Positions 8,278-17,398 of a stretch of DNA of 64,000 nt are shown piece by piece. The DNA lies in assembly GCF_004364285.1 (NCBI RefSeq), contig NZ_SOBE01000006.1, positions 1 through 64,000 of the forward strand, read 5' to 3'. Each line of letters starts with the position of its first letter. Position 1 is the first letter of the stretch. The notes beneath the pieces are model-generated. The model did not search any database. It saw only the letters and a list, made by a program, of their open reading frames with translations, and was not told the DNA's origin. The DNA is from Frigoribacterium sp. PhB116. GTDB taxonomy: Bacteria > Actinomycetota > Actinomycetes > Actinomycetales > Microbacteriaceae. A program made the translations under genes and the position numbers.

Positions 8278-8982
8278 CTAGAACACGGCGAGCGCGCTCG
8301 TCGAGAGCTGCTGCACGGCCGTGTTCGCGCACGCCTCGAAGCTCGAGCCCGAGGCGCCCACGAAGATCGAGCGGACCGACCCGGGCGGGTAGATGCGGAA
8401 CCCGTCGGTCGCGGTCGGCTGGCAGGTGGCGGCGTCGTAGCCGCCGGCCTGGACGATCTTCACGAGCGCCTGGACCTCGCCGCCGGGCGCGAGGCTCTGG
8501 GTGTCGTGCGGCGTCCCGCGGTCGAGCGTGGCGGAGGCGCCGATCTGGGTGCCGTCCCCGCCCCCGACGAACGAGACGCCTGGCCAGCCCTGCAGCGTGC
8601 AGGTGCGGTCGCCGGTGTTCGTGAAGATGAACGCGATGCCGTAGCTGCCGGCCGCGCCGCCGCCTCCGTCGGCGATCTCGACGCCGAGCTCGTCGACCGT
8701 GCACCGGGCCGACGCGTCGCCGGAGGCGCCGTCGCCGAGGTCGCCGCCGCCGCCCGAGGCGCCGTCGGGGCCCGGGGTCGCGCTCGGCTCGGCCGGCGCG
8801 GACGCCGACGGGCTGGCCGACCCGCCGGGCGAGGTCGACGCCGACGACGAGGCAGACGAGGACGGCCCCGAGGAGGCGCCGGTCGCCGACGCGTCCGCGT
8901 CGCCGGAGGTGCACCCCGAGACGAGCAGGCCGAGCGACGAGGCCAGCACGAGGGGCAGGAGGATCTTCGCGGAACGGTTCAT
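8278..8982 (-). CDS. DUF4232 lipoprotein
   Basis: 234 residues. The signal peptide ends in a lipobox (LLVSGC), followed by a ~65-residue Ser/Ala/Pro linker and a C-terminal DUF4232 beta-sandwich. Family marks are the Cys at the start (ARCTVDELGV), the FTNTGDRTCTLQGWPGVSF strand pair, and a late Cys (FEACANT), suggesting a disulfide. Secreted and membrane-tethered; function unknown. The start at 8982 has GGGGA upstream. It diverges from the sensor kinase gene by 78 bp containing a palindrome (8992-9008), so it may be a target of that two-component system. Confidence 0.85.
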   Translation of the reverse strand: MNRSAKILLPLVLASSLGLLVSGCTSGDADASATGASSGPSSSASSSASTSPGGSASPSASAPAEPSATPGPDGASGGGGDLGDGASGDASARCTVDELGVEIADGGGGAAGSYGIAFIFTNTGDRTCTLQGWPGVSFVGGGDGTQIGASATLDRGTPHDTQSLAPGGEVQALVKIVQAGGYDAATCQPTATDGFRIYPPGSVRSIFVGASGSSFEACANTAVQQLSTSALAVF

Positions 8983-8991
8983 GTCCCCGAT

Positions 8992-9008
8992 CGTGCACTC
9001 ACTGCACG
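8992..9008. promoter_or_regulatory. Candidate response-regulator site between lipoprotein and kinase genes
   Basis: CGTGCA-CTCAC-TGCACG, a perfect 6-bp inverted repeat with a 5-nt spacer, is centred in the 78-bp divergent gap. Its spacing suits a LuxR/NarL-type dimer such as the regulator encoded at 10497-11291. The assignment is inferred from position only. Confidence 0.4.
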
Positions 9009-9060
9009 GATGTCGTTCATCCCTCTGGCTGAGAAACGCACGCGCGCCCGGAGCTAGCGT

Positions 9061-10500
9061 GTGGACGTGCAGACAGCAGACGTGAGGGCGGCCGACGAGC
9101 AGGCCGAGGCCGCCGCCGGGTGGGCCTCGACGACGCCCCGGGAGCCCTCCCTGACCGCCCGCCTCCGTGCCGTCGCTCCGCTCCGCGACCTCGGCCCCGG
9201 GCTCCGCCGTGCGCTCCTGCTCGGGCTCGGCGTCGCCGCCTACCTGACGGCGCTGATCGTCGCGCTGCAGTTCAACTGGTACCCCTCCAGCCTGCCGGGC
9301 TACGTCATCGTCGGCCTCACGGCGCTCGTCGCGGCGGCGACCACGAAGCGGTTCCCCCTCGCCTCGCTCACCGGCGTCTCGGCGATCACGGTGGCGATCG
9401 CCTTCGGGCCGGTGCCGGGCGACTGGTACGTCCGGGCGCCCGAGCTGCTGGTGCCGCTGGCGGTGACGGTCTTCATCTCGGTGTCGAACGGGCTCCCCGT
9501 GTTCGCGCCGGCCGCCTCCTTCGCGGCGCTCGCCGTGCTCACCATCGTGCCGTGGCAGGTCGTCGTCGACTCGTGGCTGTCGGCCGGCTCCGTCTTCGAC
9601 GCCTTCGACTGGGCGGTCTTCTACGACCGCTCGACGCAGTTCGGCTACCTCGTCGGCTGTGCGCTCGTCGTCGCGGCCGCGCTCGCGCTGCAGCACCAGC
9701 GGCGGGCCACGGCGCAGCTCGCGGCCCGCAACCGGGAGCTGGTCGCCCTCCGCGCCGAGGAGGCGGTGCGCATCGCCGAGCGCGAGCGCACCCGGATCGC
9801 CCGCGACGTGCACGACGAGGTCGCGCACCACGTCGCCGCTCTCGTGATCGGCGCGCAGGCGGCGGTCCGGGTGGCCGGCCAGCACCCCGACCGCCTGGTC
9901 GCCGCGCTCAACGACGTCGTGCTCGGCGGCAAGGACGTGCTCACCCGCATCCGCACCGTCGTCCGCGTGCTCAAGGCCGCACCGGTCGGGCCGCTCGCCG
10001 ACGCGACGGGCGACCTCGACGTCGAGCTCGAGGCGATGGCGGCGAGGCTGCGCGCCATCGGCTACCAGGTCGACTGCACCGTGCTGGTGCACGGCGAGCT
10101 GCCCGCGGCGCAGCGCATCGCGGTGCTCGGCGTCGTGCAGGAGTGCCTGACCAACACGATGCTGCACTCGTCCGCCGAGGAGGTACGGGCCGCGATCACG
10201 GAGGGCCCCACGGCCTGGCAGGTGGTCGTCACCGACCCCGGGCCCGCCGCCGAGCGGTTCCCCGACGTGCCGCGGGGCGGCGCGGGCATCGCGAACATGC
10301 GCGAGCGGATCGTCGGCCTGGGCGGCGTGCTCGTCACCGGGCACGACGCGGCCGGGACGGGCTGGGCCGTGAGGGCGGAGCTGCCCCGGGGAGGCGCCTC
10401 CTTCTCGGTCGGACCGGCGACGGCGGCCGAGACGGCGGCTGCGGCCGCGACCGACGCCCGCGGTCCTCTCGTGGCGGCGTCGGACGGAGGCCTGTCGTGA
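9061..10500 (+). CDS. HisKA_3-type sensor histidine kinase
   Basis: Membrane sensor kinase of 479 residues. Five or so hydrophobic segments (about 45-205) form the sensor, with no large extracytoplasmic domain. The dimerisation/phosphoacceptor helix is ERTRIARDVHDEVAHH, with His in RDVHDEV. The HATPase domain has the N-box QECLTNTMLHS and a late GGAGIANMRERI G-box. The C-terminal ~35 residues are Ala-rich and disordered. The GTG at 9061 is chosen because GGAG lies 7 nt upstream. The stop overlaps the response regulator start by 4 nt (GTGA). Confidence 0.9.
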   Translation: MDVQTADVRAADEQAEAAAGWASTTPREPSLTARLRAVAPLRDLGPGLRRALLLGLGVAAYLTALIVALQFNWYPSSLPGYVIVGLTALVAAATTKRFPLASLTGVSAITVAIAFGPVPGDWYVRAPELLVPLAVTVFISVSNGLPVFAPAASFAALAVLTIVPWQVVVDSWLSAGSVFDAFDWAVFYDRSTQFGYLVGCALVVAAALALQHQRRATAQLAARNRELVALRAEEAVRIAERERTRIARDVHDEVAHHVAALVIGAQAAVRVAGQHPDRLVAALNDVVLGGKDVLTRIRTVVRVLKAAPVGPLADATGDLDVELEAMAARLRAIGYQVDCTVLVHGELPAAQRIAVLGVVQECLTNTMLHSSAEEVRAAITEGPTAWQVVVTDPGPAAERFPDVPRGGAGIANMRERIVGLGGVLVTGHDAAGTGWAVRAELPRGGASFSVGPATAAETAAAAATDARGPLVAASDGGLS

Positions 10501-11291
10501 CCCTCCGGGTGCTGGTCGTCGACGACCAGGCGATCGCCCGCGCCGGCATCGCGACGATGCTCGACGCCGAGGACGACCTCACGGTCGTGGGCCAGAGCCG
10601 CGACGGCGAGGACGCCGTGCGCGACGCCCTCGAGCTGCGACCCGACGTCGTCGTCATGGACATCCGCATGCCGCGCCTCGACGGCATCGCCGCGACCCGG
10701 CGCATCGTCGCCGAGCCCTCGACGGCCGTCGTGCTCATCACGACCTTCGACGACGACGAGCACCTCTTCGACGGCATCGCCGCGGGTGCCTCGGGGTTCC
10801 TCCTCAAGGACTCCGGGCCCGACCTCATGGCCGCCGCCGTCCGCTCGGCCGCCCGCGGCGACTCGCTGATCGACCCGGCGATGACGCGGGCGCTGATCGA
10901 GCAGACCGTCGCGACAGAGGCGGCGCGCGCGTCGGGCGACTCGCCCGCGCAGTCGCCCGCGCATGCGCCTGCGCAGGTGTCGGCCCAGTCGCCCACGTCG
11001 GCGCCCGCCCTCGCGGGGACCGCCGCGTCCCGGCTGGCCCCGCCGCTCCTCCGTGCCGCGCTCGACGGGCTGAGCGACCGCGAGCTCGACGTGCTCGACG
11101 GGGTCGCGCGGGGCCTCAGCAACGTCGACATCGCCCAGGAGCTCTACCTCAGCATCGCGACCGTCAAGACCCACATCTCGAACCTGCTGGCGAAGACCGG
11201 CACCCGCACGCGCGTGCAGGCAGCCGTCTTCGCGTACGAGTCGGGCTTCGCCCGGGCCGGCCGCGACGCCGGCGGCGGCACCGCCCGCTGA
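10497..11291 (+). CDS. NarL/LuxR-family response regulator
   Basis: Cognate regulator of the upstream kinase, 264 residues. The receiver domain shows the acidic pair LVVDDQ, phosphoacceptor Asp in VVVMDIRMPRLDG, the conserved Thr (LITTFDDD) and Lys (LLKDSGP). The C-terminal LuxR helix-turn-helix is LSDRELDVLDGVARGLSN then IATVKTHISNLLAKTG. Between them is an unusual ~45-residue linker rich in SPAQ/APAQ-like units. The GTG start overlaps the kinase stop by 4 nt. A palindromic repeat follows the stop. Confidence 0.92.
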   Translation: MTLRVLVVDDQAIARAGIATMLDAEDDLTVVGQSRDGEDAVRDALELRPDVVVMDIRMPRLDGIAATRRIVAEPSTAVVLITTFDDDEHLFDGIAAGASGFLLKDSGPDLMAAAVRSAARGDSLIDPAMTRALIEQTVATEAARASGDSPAQSPAHAPAQVSAQSPTSAPALAGTAASRLAPPLLRAALDGLSDRELDVLDGVARGLSNVDIAQELYLSIATVKTHISNLLAKTGTRTRVQAAVFAYESGFARAGRDAGGGTAR

Positions 11292-11299
11292 CCCGCCGC

Positions 11300-11346
11300 A
11301 CTCCGCGCGCACGGCGCACCCCTCGGACCCGCGCGCACGCGGAGAG
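11300..11346. repeat. Family C-related 3'-end palindrome
   Basis: Outer arms CTCCGCG (about 11302) and CGCGGAG (about 11340) flank CGCGCGCAC repeats and the family core CCCCTCGGACCCGCGCGCAC. It lies just after the response regulator stop. The core recurs at 34565-34638 and in part at 22370-22412. Confidence 0.55.
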
Positions 11347-11423
11347 CTGCCCAGCCGGAGGCGCGGCCCGGGGAGCGGGGCTACAGTCGGTCCGCACCGA
11401 GCCGAGCCAGGAGGACGCCCCGC

Positions 11424-12917
11424 ATGACCGTCACCACCGAAGCGGACGCACGCGCCGCCTCCTCCGCGGCCGCGGCCGCACCCGCGCAGGCCCCCGCATC
11501 CGCACAGGCCCCCGCATCCGCACGGCCCCTCGCCGCCGAGGCCGTCGCCGCGTTCGTCGCCGACCTGGCGTCGGCGCTCGACGCCGACCGCGTGCTCCGC
11601 GATCCCGAGTCCCTCGCCCGGTACAGCCACGACGACGCCGAGTGGGCGCCGTTCGAGGCGCCGCTCGCGGTGGTGCTCGCCCGCAGCACGGACGAGGTGA
11701 GCGCGGTGCTCCGCCGGGCCGCCGCCTCCGGCGTCCGGGTCGTGCCGCGCGGTGCGGGCACCGGTCTCTCCGGCGGCGCGAACGCCGTCGCGGACTGCGT
11801 CGTGCTGTCGCTCGAGCTGATGGACGCCGTCACCGAGATCGACGTCGACGAGCGGTACGCCGTCGTGCAGCCCGGGGTGATCAACGACGCCCTGCGTGCC
11901 GCCGTGGCCGAGCACGGTCTCTGGTACCCGCCGGACCCGGCCAGCTCGGCGATCTCGACGATCGGCGGCAACGTCGCCACGAACGCGGGCGGCATCTGCT
12001 GCGTCAAGTACGGCGTGACCCGTGACTACGTGCTGGGCCTCACGGTCGTGCTCGCCGACGGCTCGATCGTGGAGCTCGGGCGGCGCACGGCCAAGGGCGT
12101 CGCCGGCTACGACCTCGTCGGGCTGATGGTCGGGTCGGAGGGCACGCTCGGCGTCGTGACCTCGGTGACCGTGCGGCTGCTGCCGCTCGCCGGGCGCGAC
12201 GAGCGTGCGGTGATCGGGTACTTCCCCTCGCTCGTCGCCGCGGGCGACGCCGTGGCGGCGATCTCGAAGGCCGGGATCATCCCCGCCGCGCTCGAGATGC
12301 TCGACCGCACCTGCCTGCAGGCGGTCGACGACTGGGTGCACCTGGGGCTCCCCTCCGACGTCGACACGCTGCTGCTGGCCCGCGTCGACGAGCGCGGCGC
12401 GGCCGGCGACGAGCTCGCCGACCAAGTCGCCCGGGTGTTCGCGGAGGCGGGCGGCACCGACGTCGAGCTGGCCACGGACCCGGCCGACATCGACCGGCTG
12501 TTCCAGGCGCGACGGCTCGCCTACCCGGCGCTCGAGAGGCTCGGCCCTGTGCTCACCGAGGACATCTGCGTGCCGCGCTCGGCCGTGCCCGAGATGCTCC
12601 GGCGCATCCAGGCGACCGCGGCGGGCGCCGACGTCGTCATCGCGAACATCGCGCACGCGGGCGACGGCAACCTGCACCCGCTGATCATCGCGCCCGAGGG
12701 CGACGAGGCCGCGAAGGCCCGGGCGAAGGTCGCGTTCGACGCCATCGTCGCCGACTGCCTCGACCTCGGCGGCACCGTGACCGGCGAGCACGGCGTGGGC
12801 CTGCTGAAGCTGCCGGGCCTCCGCGAGGAGCTGGGCGAGCGCGTGCTCGCGATGCACCGCTCCGTCAAGGACGCCCTCGACCCCGCCGGCACCCTCAACC
12901 CCGGGAAGGCCTTCTGA
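11424..12917 (+). CDS. FAD-linked 2-hydroxyacid oxidase/dehydrogenase (GlcD family)
   Basis: 497 residues. Oxidises a 2-hydroxy acid such as glycolate or D-lactate to the keto acid. The PCMH-type FAD-binding domain shows VPRGAGTGLSGGANA, the pyrophosphate loop SAISTIGGNVATNAGGIC and GVTRDYVLGL. The C-terminal catalytic domain has NIAHAGDGNLHP and GEHGVGLLKL. An Ala-rich N-terminal extension (about 40 residues) is probably disordered. GGAGG precedes the ATG. Its stop overlaps the next gene by one base, so the oxidase and hydrolase are co-translated. The true substrate is not determined. Confidence 0.88.
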   Translation: MTVTTEADARAASSAAAAAPAQAPASAQAPASARPLAAEAVAAFVADLASALDADRVLRDPESLARYSHDDAEWAPFEAPLAVVLARSTDEVSAVLRRAAASGVRVVPRGAGTGLSGGANAVADCVVLSLELMDAVTEIDVDERYAVVQPGVINDALRAAVAEHGLWYPPDPASSAISTIGGNVATNAGGICCVKYGVTRDYVLGLTVVLADGSIVELGRRTAKGVAGYDLVGLMVGSEGTLGVVTSVTVRLLPLAGRDERAVIGYFPSLVAAGDAVAAISKAGIIPAALEMLDRTCLQAVDDWVHLGLPSDVDTLLLARVDERGAAGDELADQVARVFAEAGGTDVELATDPADIDRLFQARRLAYPALERLGPVLTEDICVPRSAVPEMLRRIQATAAGADVVIANIAHAGDGNLHPLIIAPEGDEAAKARAKVAFDAIVADCLDLGGTVTGEHGVGLLKLPGLREELGERVLAMHRSVKDALDPAGTLNPGKAF

Positions 12918-13804
12918 TGAGCACCGCCAGCACGTTCGTCAGCACCGACGGCGTGACGCTCGCGTGCACGGACTCGGGGGAGGCGCGCGTCGCGACCGGC
13001 AGGACCGACGCGGCCGCCGCTTCCCCCGCGACCACCGCCTCCCGCAGCACGGCCTCCCGCACCGTCGTGCTCGTCGCCGGCTACGCGATGCCCGCCGCGG
13101 CGTGGGCGCTCCAGACCGACGCGCTGCTCGCGGCGGGCCACCGCGTCGTCGAGTTCGACCGGCGTTCGCACGGCGCGAGCGAGGACGTCCTGCACGGCCA
13201 GCGGATCGGCCGCCACGGTGCCGACCTGCACGAGCTGCTCGTGCACCTCGACCTCCACGACGTGGTGCTCGTCGGCCAGTCGATGGGCGCGAGCACGGTC
13301 TGGGCGGCGATCGACCTGTTCGGCACGGACCGCGTCGCGGGAGTGCTGACGATCGACCAGACGCCGAAGCTCGTGAACGACGCGGAGTGGGCGCACGGCT
13401 TCTACGGCATGACGCCCGAGAACAGCGGCACCTTCTTCGACGACGGCATCCCCGACACCGGCCGCGGCGCCCGCGTCGACCCGGCCGCCACCGGCGTCGC
13501 CCGGCTGTTCGAGCGGCTCGGCGGCCCGCCCGCCGTGCGCGAGGCGAACGCGCCCGAGACGCGCAAGCTGCTCCGCGACCACGGCCTGCAGGACTGGCGC
13601 GACGTGATCGCCCGGCTGGACGTGCCCTTCACGATGGTCGCGGGCCGCGACAGCCAGCTCTGGCCCTGCAGCCACGCGGAGGCGGCGGTCGGCGACCACG
13701 CGCTCGGCCGGTCGGTCGTCATCGACGACGCCGGGCACGCGACGAACTTCGACCGCCCCGACGAGTTCAACGGGGTGCTGCTCGCGTTCGTCGCGGGCCT
13801 CTGA
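12917..13804 (+). CDS. Alpha/beta hydrolase
   Basis: Cytoplasmic serine hydrolase, 295 residues. The nucleophile elbow is GQSMGAS; the acid is probably the Asp of MVAGRDSQLW; the base is the His of DDAGHATNFDRP. A short low-complexity insertion follows the first strand. It overlaps the oxidase gene (TGATG) and converges on the PucR-type regulator gene with only 11 bp between stops. The context suggests it cleaves an ester or lactone feeding the FAD oxidase. Confidence 0.85.
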   Translation: MSTASTFVSTDGVTLACTDSGEARVATGRTDAAAASPATTASRSTASRTVVLVAGYAMPAAAWALQTDALLAAGHRVVEFDRRSHGASEDVLHGQRIGRHGADLHELLVHLDLHDVVLVGQSMGASTVWAAIDLFGTDRVAGVLTIDQTPKLVNDAEWAHGFYGMTPENSGTFFDDGIPDTGRGARVDPAATGVARLFERLGGPPAVREANAPETRKLLRDHGLQDWRDVIARLDVPFTMVAGRDSQLWPCSHAEAAVGDHALGRSVVIDDAGHATNFDRPDEFNGVLLAFVAGL

Positions 13805-13815
13805 GGCTCGGGCGC

Positions 13816-15774
13816 CTACGCGGGCCCGGGCGAGCGCGCAGGCGCGGGTCCGTCGAGCTCCCGCGCCGCCCGGCTCAGCCGCAGCAGCACCTGCAGCTCG
13901 AGCGCCCGCTCCCGCCAGGCCGGCCCGAGCAGCCCGTCGAGCGTCGCCAGCCGCTGGTAGACCGTGTTCACGTGCACGCGCAGCGCGGACGCCGTGGCCG
14001 TCGGGCGCCGTCCCTGGTCGAGGAACACCTCGAGCGTCTCCGAGAGGGGCACGCCACGCCGAGCTTCCTCGGCGAGGACCGGCCCGAGCTCGCGCTCGAC
14101 CTGCTCGTGCAGCTCACGGGTGCCGGCGCGGCTGAGCAGCACGGCGAAGACCCCGAGGTCGTCGCCCCGCGACAGCCCGCCGCCGCTGCCCGGGCGGCGG
14201 CCGAGGGCCGTGAGGGCCCGGGCCGTCCGGGCGGCCTCGCCCCACGCGGTGCGGAGCGCGGCCGTCTCGACGACGGGGCCGGCGAGTCCGGCGACGGGCG
14301 CCTCCTGCGCTCCCCAGCGCCCCTCGAGCTCGAGCGAGGCCGGGGCGACCAGCACGAACCGGTCGCGGTGCACCGCGGACGCGACGTGCCCGCCCAGCCC
14401 GAGCCCCGCGACGTGGCTCCGGGCAGCCTCGGGGTCGCCCTCGACCACCACGACGACGTGCGGCCGGCGCGGGTCGAGCCCGGCGCCGCGCCAACGCCGG
14501 TGATCGGCGGTCGCGTCGGGCTCGCCGCGGCTGAGCAGGTCGACCGTGGCGATGTCACGGCCGAGCTGGGCGGCGCGGGCGGTGGCCCTCGCCCCCACGA
14601 GCGTGAGCGCGATCAGGGGCGCGGCCCGCTCGAGCAGCAGCAGGGCGTCGGCGGGCACCGCACCAGCAGGCCCCGCACCAGCAGGCCCGGCGTCCCTGAG
14701 CCCGCCCCGAGGAGGCGCGGTGCCGGCGACCGCGCCCGCAGCGTCCCCGAGACCGAGACCGACACGCAGACCCGCAGGCCCGGCGACCAGCGCCCCGAAC
14801 ACCTGCCCCGCCGCCGCCACCGGCTGCACCGTCTCGGCCCCTACGACGACCGGTCCGGGTTCCCCGCTGCGGGCCGCCCCGGCGAGCGCCGCCCCCACCG
14901 GCCCGTCGGTCGGGTGCTCCACCCACCGCACGGGCACGTCGGTGAGCGCCTGCACCCGTTCGACGAGCGACTCCGGGTCGCCCCCGGCGAGCACGGCCCG
15001 GGTCAGGTCGGCGTCGAGGCGCAGGGTCGACTCGAGCCCCTCCTTGGCCTCGCGCAGCTCGGCGGCAGTCCGCGCGTTGTCGATGGCGACCGCGGCGTGG
15101 GCGGCGAGCCCGGTCAGCAGGCTGATCTCGTGGGGGCCGAAGCGGCGTTCCTCCCGCTTGGCGGCGAGCAGCACCCCGAGCACACGGCCCCGCACGGCCA
15201 GCGGGACGCCGAGCAGCCCGCGGATCGACTCCGCCCGGGCGGCCCGGTCGGCGCTCTCCTCGTGCACGAGCTCGGGGTCGGCCGCGTAGTCCGACGTCCA
15301 GCGCGGGGTCCCGCTCGCGGCGACGCTGCCGACGAGCCCGGCGGTGCGGGGCAGGCGCGTGCCGACCAGGGCGGACGAGCGGTCGCCGCTCGCGACCTCG
15401 ATGCGGAGGTCGTCGCCCACGAGCAGCGCGACGTAGGTGAGGTCGACCCCCAGGAGGCGGCGGGCCTGGTCGACGACCTCCACGAGCAGGTCGGCCGGGT
15501 CGGCCACGGCGGCCAGGCGGCCGGCGATGTCGTTGAGGGCGGCAAGCTCGACCGCGCGCTGTCGGCGTTCCTGCAGCAGCGACGCGACCTCGACCGCGGT
15601 GCGCGCCTCCTGGTCGGTGCGGGCCTCGTCGGCACCGTCGGCGACGAGGAGGCGGCGGTGAGCCTCGAGCTCGGGCACTCCGGCCTGGTCGGCGAGCAGC
15701 TGCAGCCACCCCGGCCCCTGCGGGTCACGTGTCGCCTGCAGATCAGGTGTCGCGTGCGGGTCACGCTCAGCCAT
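13816..15774 (-). CDS. GAF domain transcriptional regulator of the PucR/CdaR type
   Basis: 652 residues. A GAF domain (about 85-245) includes LLGVPLAVRGRVLGVLLAAK and AAVAIDNARTAAEL. A GGDEF-like/linker middle follows (430-560). The C-terminal PucR helix-turn-helix reads LSETLEVFLDQGRRPTATA then LRVHVNTVYQRLA. The ATG at 15774 is preferred to one 15 nt upstream because GGAGGG lies 6 nt before it. It is divergent from an MFS gene and convergent with the oxidase-hydrolase pair, so it is the likely local regulator of this catabolic block, responding to a small ligand. Confidence 0.88.
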   Translation of the reverse strand: MAERDPHATPDLQATRDPQGPGWLQLLADQAGVPELEAHRRLLVADGADEARTDQEARTAVEVASLLQERRQRAVELAALNDIAGRLAAVADPADLLVEVVDQARRLLGVDLTYVALLVGDDLRIEVASGDRSSALVGTRLPRTAGLVGSVAASGTPRWTSDYAADPELVHEESADRAARAESIRGLLGVPLAVRGRVLGVLLAAKREERRFGPHEISLLTGLAAHAAVAIDNARTAAELREAKEGLESTLRLDADLTRAVLAGGDPESLVERVQALTDVPVRWVEHPTDGPVGAALAGAARSGEPGPVVVGAETVQPVAAAGQVFGALVAGPAGLRVGLGLGDAAGAVAGTAPPRGGLRDAGPAGAGPAGAVPADALLLLERAAPLIALTLVGARATARAAQLGRDIATVDLLSRGEPDATADHRRWRGAGLDPRRPHVVVVVEGDPEAARSHVAGLGLGGHVASAVHRDRFVLVAPASLELEGRWGAQEAPVAGLAGPVVETAALRTAWGEAARTARALTALGRRPGSGGGLSRGDDLGVFAVLLSRAGTRELHEQVERELGPVLAEEARRGVPLSETLEVFLDQGRRPTATASALRVHVNTVYQRLATLDGLLGPAWRERALELQVLLRLSRAARELDGPAPARSPGPA

Positions 15775-15897
15775 GGTGGTTCCCTCCATCCGATGGGTCG
15801 AGAGTAGACGGAACAGCCGTTGTGGGGGCAGGGGGCCGAGGCGCAGGGTTGAGCGTCCCCGAGCGGCAGCGCCGCCCCTCAGCTCAGGAGCCCCCCC

Positions 15898-17319
15898 ATG
15901 ACCGACGTCGACCGCACCACCGCCTCCGCCGGCAGCACGCCCGGCACCGCCTCCGGCACACCCGGTGACGTGCCCGGCACGATCGGCAGCACCGCCGCCT
16001 CCCTCGTCGCGCCCACCCCCGGCTCCGCGGGGCCCGCCGGCATCGCCGCCGTCGCGGAGGCGAGTGACGTGAGCGTCGGCCCACCGCGCCTCCGTCGGCT
16101 CTCGATCGGGCTCGCGCTCGTCTACGTGTCGATCCTCGCGATCAACTCGGGCGGGCTCGGCATCCTCATCCCGAACCTCGTGGCCGACATCGACGAGGCC
16201 TCGAAGATCGGCAACCTGGCGATCGTGACGACGGTGGCGTTCCTCGCGAACGTGTTCGCGCAGCCGATCGCCGGTGCCCTGTCGGACGCGACCCGCTCGC
16301 GCTTCGGCCGGCGCTCGCCCTGGATGGTCGGCGGCGCGCTGCTCGCCGCCGGCTTCTTCGCCGGCCTGCCGCTGGCGAGCTCGATCGTCACCGTCGCCCT
16401 GATCTGGCTCGTCGTGCAGCTCGGGCTCAACGCGCTGCAGGCCGCGGCCACGGCACTCGTGCCCGACCGCTTCCCGGCCGCCAAGCGCGGCGGGGTCTCG
16501 GGCTTCATCGGCCTCGGCATCACGGTCGGCAACGCGGTGGGGGCCGTCGTCGCCGGCTCGGCCTCCGGTGCGGGAGCCCTGCCCTACCTCGTGCTCGCCG
16601 CCCTCGTGCTCGTGGTCGTCGCCGTGTTCGTCGTGGTGAACCCCGACCGCTCGAGCCTCGACGAGGCGGCCGGCCCCGCCGCGCCCCGACCCACGTTCCG
16701 CGAGTTCGCCCGCGGCTTCTGGGTCTCGCCGCGGAAGCACCCCGACTTCGCGTGGGCATTCGCGGCGCGGTTCCTCATGGTGATCGGCTTCTACGGCGCG
16801 CAGACCTTCGGCCTGTACATCCTGCGCGACTACATCGGGCTGAGCGACGCCGCCTCGAACGCCTTCGCCGCCCAGATCGGTGTCGTGCTGCTGCTCGGCG
16901 TGCTCATCTCGGCGCTGGCCAGCGGCGTGCTGTCCGACCGGATCGGCCGCCGCAAGCCGTTCATCGTCTGGGCCTCGGTCGTCATGGCGATCGGCCTGGT
17001 CGTGCCCCTCGTGATGCCGACGACGACCGGCATCCTGATCTACAGCTTCCTGCTCGGCCTCGGCTTCGGCGCCTACATCTCGATCGACCTGGCCCTCATG
17101 ACGGAGGTGCTGCCCGCCTCCCTGACGTCGGGCGCCAGCTCCGCGGGACGCGACCTGGCCATCCTCGGCCTCGCCACCACGCTGCCCCAGGCCCTCAGCC
17201 CCTCGATCGCGGCCGGCCTCGTCTCGATCACCGGGGGCTACCCCGTGCTGTTCATCTCGGGCATCGTGTTCGTGGTGCTCGGCGCCCTCGCGGTGATCCC
17301 GATCAAGTCGGTGCGCTGA
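15898..17319 (+). CDS. MFS transporter (SLC45/sugar-transporter-like)
   Basis: 473 residues with about 12 membrane segments after a ~60-residue Gly/Thr/Ala-rich cytoplasmic head. The first intracellular loop ALSDATRSRFGRRSPWM and the repeat-half equivalent GVLSDRIGRRKPFIV are typical of the SLC45-like MFS branch. It is divergent from the PucR-type regulator gene (123-bp gap) and followed 79 bp later by a second hydrolase. Probably imports the substrate handled by the surrounding oxidase and hydrolases; the substrate is inferred only from context. Confidence 0.88.
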   Translation: MTDVDRTTASAGSTPGTASGTPGDVPGTIGSTAASLVAPTPGSAGPAGIAAVAEASDVSVGPPRLRRLSIGLALVYVSILAINSGGLGILIPNLVADIDEASKIGNLAIVTTVAFLANVFAQPIAGALSDATRSRFGRRSPWMVGGALLAAGFFAGLPLASSIVTVALIWLVVQLGLNALQAAATALVPDRFPAAKRGGVSGFIGLGITVGNAVGAVVAGSASGAGALPYLVLAALVLVVVAVFVVVNPDRSSLDEAAGPAAPRPTFREFARGFWVSPRKHPDFAWAFAARFLMVIGFYGAQTFGLYILRDYIGLSDAASNAFAAQIGVVLLLGVLISALASGVLSDRIGRRKPFIVWASVVMAIGLVVPLVMPTTTGILIYSFLLGLGFGAYISIDLALMTEVLPASLTSGASSAGRDLAILGLATTLPQALSPSIAAGLVSITGGYPVLFISGIVFVVLGALAVIPIKSVR

Positions 17320-17398
17320 GGCGGCGACGCACCCGCTCGCCCCTGTTCGACCTGCCCCGACCGCCCCGCCCTGATCGACACGAACCCCGAGGGACCCC

